Below, piece by piece: positions 58,347 to 64,000 of a stretch of DNA of 64,000 nucleotides. The DNA lies in NCBI GenBank assembly GCA_905250125.1, contig CAJNOL010001346.1:1-64000 (forward strand), written 5' to 3'. The notes beneath the pieces are model-generated. The model was not told where the DNA came from, did no database searches, and saw nothing but the letters and a program-made list of their open reading frames with translations. The position numbers and the translations under genes were made by a program. Source of the DNA: Rotaria sordida (taxonomy: Eukaryota > Rotifera > Eurotatoria > Philodinida > Philodinidae). Each line of letters starts with the position of its first letter. Position 1 is the first letter of the stretch.

Positions 58347-61300
58347 ATGTACTCCTATACGCCAACACAGGTATGATATTTTGTTTTTAGAAAAAACAAG
58401 AAAATTGTTTGTTATGAAATATTATTATTTACCATAGGTATTTTCGATGCATCAGCATCATCATCCTCTGCATCAAACAATGTATGTTCAACAACGTCAA
58501 GGAATTAATTTATTATTTCCTCAATACAGTCAACTACAACCTATGCAAACTGCTTTTTCTGCTCCATCTGTTACATTTCCACAACAAACAATGGATCAAA
58601 AGCAACAATTATTTAGAACAGATCAACTAGTACCACAAACTTCATCACAACTTCCGGCACCTGTCCAGCAACATCTTCAACAACAAATTCAACAAAAAAT
58701 GCAACAAAGTCAACAACAAATACCACGTTCAAGTCCAGTTAATATGATACCAATGTCATCATCTGATCCATGGCTATCAAATGGTCCAATACCACAAGAC
58801 CAAGATCTATTGCGGCCTCTTACCCTCAATGGGGCGCACCAAAGGTTTGAGATAAATCCATATCTTAATCGCACGAACAGTATTAGTAGTAATACATCTG
58901 CACTACCATTAAGTGCATCGTTTGAATCACCATTATCAGCTCATTATCATTATAATCATTCATCATCATCACCACCATCTGAACTTTATCAACGACGTGA
59001 ACGACGTAATAGTGGTTCAAGTTGTTATGAATCAGATAATAGTGATCCATCCAGTGATGATGAAGACCAATTTGCGGTAAGAAATATTGTTTTTTTTTTC
59101 TAATGGCGCTTATTCTTAACGAATATTTGTTTTTTTTAATTTTTTTTTTCAAAAAAAAAAATAAATTTATTTATTTATTTAACTTTTTTCGAAAAAAAAG
59201 TCGATTCTAACCGTTTAAAATACACGCTATTGATGTTCATTAAAAATAATTTAAGATTTTTTTTTTCTGTAAATTATTAGTGGCTACCAACAAAATTTAA
59301 AACATCACAAACATTATCAACATCATATTCAAAGTCTCAATCGAATTCAATGACTCGTTCAGAATTACCAACAATTGAACAACAACCTAATGATATTTAT
59401 CAAAGATTAACTAATAATAATCAAATTTTTCCATCTATTAATAAAATTTATCATTCATCAAATAAAAATAATAATAGTGTTGTACGTCCTAAACTTATTC
59501 AATATATTGATGAGAATATTATTGGCAAGGGTCATATTTTTTATGGACCATGGGGTTTAAGACGAAGTGAGATTTTTTTTGTTTTTTAATCATTTTTATA
59601 TCAAAATTATTTTTGTTTGTTTTTCCTTTTAAAGTGGTGTATTGTGATTATACAGCATCAGGTCGTCCATTGGAATTTATTGAAAAATATATTCGAACTC
59701 ATGTACTTCCATTGTAAGTAAATTAAAAATTTTTTAAATGTGTTTGTTTTGTTTTTTCCTCTTTCATAAATTTAATTTTTCTTTTTCAATAGATATGGTA
59801 ATACACATAGTGAAACAAGTCTATGTGCTGAACAATCAACAAGATTTCGTGAAGAAGCTCGTAATATAATAAAAAAATCGGTTAATGCTAATGAAAATGA
59901 TATTTTATTATTTACTGGTACTGGCTCAACCGGTGCTGTTCATGCACTTGTTGATAATTTTAATTTTTATGATGAAAATAATCGAAATAATACAATTGTT
60001 ATGGTTAGTGCATTTGAACATCATAGTAATATATTACCATGGACAGAAACAGGTGTTGAAGTAAGATATGAAATTTTATTAAAAAAAAAAAATTTATTTT
60101 TTATTTATATTTACTTATTTTTCTATTCTGCTAAAAGGTAATTCGAATACCAACAACACAACAAGGTCTACTTGATAAATCAGTATTAAAAGAAAAATTA
60201 CAATATTATTCAAATTTAAAAAAACGTATTATTTGTTCATTAAATGCTGCAAGTAATATAACTGGTATTTATACTGATGTTGATGGTGTATCAACACTTG
60301 TTCATTCATATTCGGGTTTAATTTTTTGGGATTATGCAACAGCTGCACCTTATGTTAAAATTAATATGAATTCATCACCAACAGCTTATAAAGATGCTAT
60401 ATTTATCTCAACACATAAACTTCTTGGTGGGCCCGGTACACCTGGTAAGATATTAAAACATAAATAAACGACATTTGTTTTTTTATTATTATTTTTATTT
60501 TCACAGGTATTTTAATTGCCAAAAAACATTTATTTAGTTTGAAACCTCCAAAATCATGTGGTGGTGGTACAGTTAATTTTGTAACTCGTACATGTCGTGA
60601 ATATAATTATGATTTTGAAACTCGTGAAGAAGGTGGTACACCAGATATAATTGGTTGTATTCGAGCTGGCCTTGTTTTTCAATTAAAAGATTCGCTTGAT
60701 TTGAATTATATTCAAGCACGTGAAAATGAATTAGCTAAACGATTTTTTCGACGTTTTAAAAAAACTGAAACATTAGTTATTCTCGGTTCTCAAACAGCTC
60801 CACGTTTACCAATATTTTCATTTGCTGTTTATGTACCAGTTATATGTAAATATTTACATCATAATTTTGTTTGTCGTTTATTTAATGACTTATTTGGTAT
60901 ACAAGTGCGATCTGGTTGTGCTTGTGCTGGACCATATGCACTTGATTTATTAAATATCAATGATGCTAAAACAAACACGTATTGTTTGTTTATGACAGAA
61001 AATACTGGGTGAGTTGAATTGATTTCAAAAAATTGAAAAACAAAAATTATTTTATTTTAATTTTTTGATTTTAGAGCTCGAGGAAATGATGGCATTGTTC
61101 GAACTATGATGATGAAGTAAATAAAAAAATTCTTTTTTTGTTTTTTATTTCTAATTGAATCAAAATTTTCGTTGTTTTCAGACCCGGTTTTTCACGTGTT
61201 AATTTACCATATTTTGTAACTGATGGTGAAATTGAATATATTCTTCATGCTATAGAATTTATTGCTGTTCATGGATGGAAATTTTTACCATTAGTAATAT

Positions 61301-63025
61301 AGAAAACTATTGATGTATGATATCTTAAGTTTGTTATTCTTCTTTTTTGTTTTGTTTTAGTATACATATAATCCAGCAACAGCTTCATGGTCTAATCGTA
61401 GTGGTTTTCGATTAGCTCAATCAAGTCTTGAGGATATAACATATAAATCTGGTAAAATGCAATATTCCGGAAGAAAAAATGAACCATCAACTACACATGG
61501 AGAAAAATATATTCCTGTAAGTAAATTCTGATTAACAATGATTTTGATTATAGTATAAACGACAGAAGTTAATGATTTATGTGATAGTCAATTCTCAGTA
61601 GAACTTTTCTAAAGAATGTTTTCTTCAGATTTTCAAATATAATGAGAGAAGTTTCTTAACTGATTAATCACTTTTAATTTGGGACTATATACATCATGTA
61701 GATCCTAATGAGTTATGCATATGCCGAAAAGTGGTCAGACTTTTAGCTTATTACTGCCGATATATTGCATTTTTACGATATTTTTCAATATTACGCTGTG
61801 GTCTTGCTCAGAAATACCAAGAAAATTGATTTTCGAATTTCGACTTGAAACTTTGTATAGAAACAAACCTTGAAAAGAATAGTTTAGTGTGAAAGTTTCA
61901 AATATTTTCATTGTTCCTATGCCAATATACAGTCATAGTAAAATCACGCCTTTTACATCGCTTATGTACACCTACAAGTGTGATGTCTTTATTTCAGAAT
62001 ACAAACAGATCAAATGGCTTGATACTTTGACGATAAACTATTCTTATCAAGGCTTGTTTCTATGTAAAGCTTTAAGATGAAATTTAAAAATCAGTTTGGG
62101 TATTTCTGAGCGGAAGGAACTATGATATTGTATTGAAAAATACCATAAAAATAGAATATATCGGCAGCAATAAGCTAAAACTCCGAACTTTTTTTCGTAA
62201 TATACATAATCTAGTAGGATCTACATAGTATATATGCGTTCGGATCAAAAGCAATTAATCAGTTGGAGAACTTCTCTCGTAAGACGGAGCAATTTAATAA
62301 ATCTATCTGTAATATTGTTAGGATTTATCACAAAATTTACATAGAATATATTCTAAATGTGAATCTATAGTTCTGTAGCGTCCGTCCTTATCCACATATT
62401 GCATTAAAATAAATACTAACATTTTAAATAAAGTCCGAAAAACTACTAATCGATATACGATGTTCGATTCATATTGAGTTTTAAATATGATGATGACAGT
62501 TATAGATTGAAATCTAATTTAAAAAAAAAGAATTTCATTTTTAATCAATCAGTATCGTAAGTCGTTCGTTTTTAATTTATTTGTCAGTGTTTAAAAGCAT
62601 TCTTTTTTTCATTATCTTAGGATCCATTCCATGAAGCAAAACTACTTGCTGTTGAGGCTATGAGATATGCACTTCAAGTAATTGATTATACATCAGATCC
62701 ACCATTAAATGTACCCGATAAATATTTACACACGGTTTGGTTTGCATTACCGATTGATATTGCTTTAATGATGCTTAAACGAAAAGAAACTGGAAAAGAC
62801 CCAAATTGTGATATTAATACGATTCCGTTTATACCTGATGATGCAAAGGTTAATTTGTTCATGATATAATAAAGAAAAGATTTTTTTAGTTTTTATTTTA
62901 TTTTATTTTAGAAACGAATCATTGAATCAACGAAAATAAAATCAGTAACAAATACCCGTAAAACAATGGCTAATCGAAAGAAACATAATTCTAAGCGTGG
63001 TGCATCAACATCTCGCATTCGATAA
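58347..63025 (+). CDS. Class V aminotransferase / cysteine-desulfurase-like protein with long extensions
   Basis: Exons: 58347-58370, 58438-59076, 59281-59566, 59635-59713, 59793-60060, 60138-60444, 60507-61008, 61075-61116, 61182-61293, 61361-61516, 62621-62848, 62912-63025; frame intact, 918 aa. Residues 1 to about 290 are Gln/Ser/Asn-rich and disordered. The PLP fold runs from about 295 to 750: YCDYTASGRPL, GTGSTGAVHAL, the His stack FEHHSNILPW, the cofactor Asp in IFWDYATAAP, the Schiff-base Lys (about 526) in STHKLLGGPGTPG, and a Cys loop VRSGCACAGPY (Cys about 672 and 674) where SufS/NifS-type desulfurases keep the catalytic Cys. It therefore may release sulfur from cysteine, but substrate is not proven. 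Residues 750-918 have no domain I know (SGFRLAQSSLEDI, then a basic tail). It lacks the MOSC domain of molybdenum-cofactor sulfurase. The first ATG could instead be at 58447. AATAAA lies at 63255-63260. Confidence 0.88.
61635..62295. repeat. Foldback repeat, family B4, in intron 10 of the aminotransferase-like gene
   Basis: Left GAGAGAAGTTTCTTAACTGA, TTAATCACTTTTAATTTG, CATGTAGATCCTAATGAG, TTTAGCTTATTACTGCCGAT, ATATTGCATTTTTACGATAT and TTTTCAATA pair in order with right TATTGAAAAATACCATAAAA, TAGAATATATCGGCAGCAAT, AAGCTAAAA, TAGTAGGATCTACATAGTAT, TCAAAAGCAATTAATCAGTT and GGAGAACTTCTCTCGTAAG. Arms are about 300 bp, with a small loop near 61950. This explains the length (1104 bp) of an otherwise short-intron gene. 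Confidence 0.82.
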
Positions 63026-64000
63026 AAGAAAAAATTTTTACCAAAGAAGAAGACGACGAAATTATAAAACTATATAACTCTTCTTTTATTCCTTGTATTC
63101 TGTTATCCCAATAATGTTTTTTTTTTTGTTATATTTATATACAGACAGTTATAATTATTAGTATTGTCCTTTCGTTTTAACACTATCATATTCTGGATAT
63201 ATACATTTTTCTCTTCAACACAAAACACACCCTCATACCTTTTTACTATTTGCAAATAAATCACGAAGAAAAAACTATATTGTTTTACTTAATAAGAGAA
63301 TCTAAAGATAATGCGTCAAACATTGATCTTTCGAGTCATATAGAAGTGTAGATATAAAAAGGCCGGAAATATGATTTTCGTCTGTGATGGAATCATATTT
63401 AGTACTATACTATTGTCGAAAGTGGTAATCATTCAAAGTTTAATTAATGATTGATGCACATGTCATCAAAGTCGTGTCACTTTTGAAGATTAATCGCAAT
63501 TAATGTAATTTTTCGAACATTACAATAAATCACGATCAAAAGATGATTTTCCAATAAACTTCAACAGTAAGTATTATTTTATAAAAATGACTTTTTTTGT
63601 ATTATTTACTGCCGATGAGAAGTAAGAACTTTTCTCTCTCCTCATTCACGAGAAACATGTATGAGCACGACAGTAAATAATGGTTTTATACATGTCGAGA
63701 TGTAGTCATAGTCATAGTTCTAAATACTATGATCAGGTCAAGTCATCGAAAATATTATTTTAATAATTGTGATTTTTCTCTAAAAACTGACAAAAATCAT
63801 CAGTTTAAGTAATTAACCGCAATATGATTTCATGATTATTCGATCTGATAAATTGTGATAAAATCGCTGATTTTTGCGCGATTTTGATGACATTAGTATT
63901 TTTCAAAAAACTAAGAACTCGTTTTTAATACGATATGAAGTACAGCATTTATGTACACGCATCAAAAGTTGTCATTTTATGTCGTGATGATCTTGAGAAT
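63026..64000. other. 3' flank of the aminotransferase-like gene
   Basis: No further gene. GTATTATTTACTGCCG (63599-63614) faces CGACAGTAAATAATGG (63667-63682), a hairpin with a stem of about 15 bp and a 52-bp loop. The window ends without a recognisable exon. Confidence 0.45.

Noticed and set aside
1-64000. tRNA, rRNA or hammerhead-type ribozyme genes
   Set aside because: I looked for the GGTTCGAATCC-like B box, cloverleaf stems and CTGATGAG...GAAA cores and found none convincing; a covariance-model scan would be needed to exclude them.
1-64000. CRISPR array or bacterial-type operon
   Set aside because: The introns and animal gene set show a eukaryotic nuclear genome; none of the tandem repeats has regular unique spacers.

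Overview
The window reads as nuclear DNA of a small invertebrate animal, most probably a bdelloid rotifer. This is inferred from the strong A+T bias, many introns of about 50-90 bp with T-rich acceptors, clear animal orthologues (HMBOX1, ANKFY1/Rabankyrin-5, Elongin B, VAT1-like, CCDC181), a very divergent rhodopsin-like GPCR and a mix of decayed and intact DNA transposons. No species can be named from the sequence alone. All gene models below were built by hand from GT/AG junctions with the reading phase carried through every exon; no transcript data were available.

Layout. 0.4-2.6 kb: a two-exon GPCR (minus) and, divergent from it, a 70-codon gene of unknown function (plus). 2.6-13.2 kb: gene-poor, A+T-rich, with a possible WD40 relic and several inverted repeats. 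13.2-16.1 kb: HMBOX1-type homeobox gene (plus, 6 exons, 491 aa). 16.5-17.6 kb: two foldback repeats side by side. 19.6-23.2 kb: a complete-looking MULE DNA transposon with FLYWCH-type zinc finger and DDE transposase (minus, 6 exons, 661 aa), bounded by inverted arrays of a TTGGCA/TGCCAA motif. 23.9-27.3 kb: a nest of elements, in which a decayed mariner transposase gene is split by a 2.5-kb element with GGGATTCC-rich ends that itself holds a foldback element with 10-bp tandem-repeat arms. 28.8-38.5 kb: ANKFY1 (minus, 20 exons, 1148 aa). 39.6-40.7 kb: unknown gene (minus, 359 aa), head-to-head with Elongin B (plus, 41.2-45.2 kb, one 3.6-kb intron). 45.8-47.5 kb: VAT1-like quinone-oxidoreductase-family protein (minus, 8 exons, 410 aa), tail-to-tail with Elongin B. 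51.3-56.6 kb: CCDC181 (plus, 9 exons, 580 aa). 58.3-63.0 kb: class V aminotransferase / cysteine-desulfurase-like protein with long extra N- and C-terminal parts (plus, 12 exons, 918 aa).

The host genes are unrelated housekeeping, trafficking, ciliary and regulatory genes and form no pathway together. The less ordinary content is the repeat layer. At least three families of long inverted (foldback) repeats occur, most often inside introns (four different introns of ANKFY1 and one of the aminotransferase-like gene), and a further dispersed repeat sits in introns of Elongin B and CCDC181. Transcripts through these introns would carry long hairpins. The MULE is the one element that still looks able to encode a working protein.
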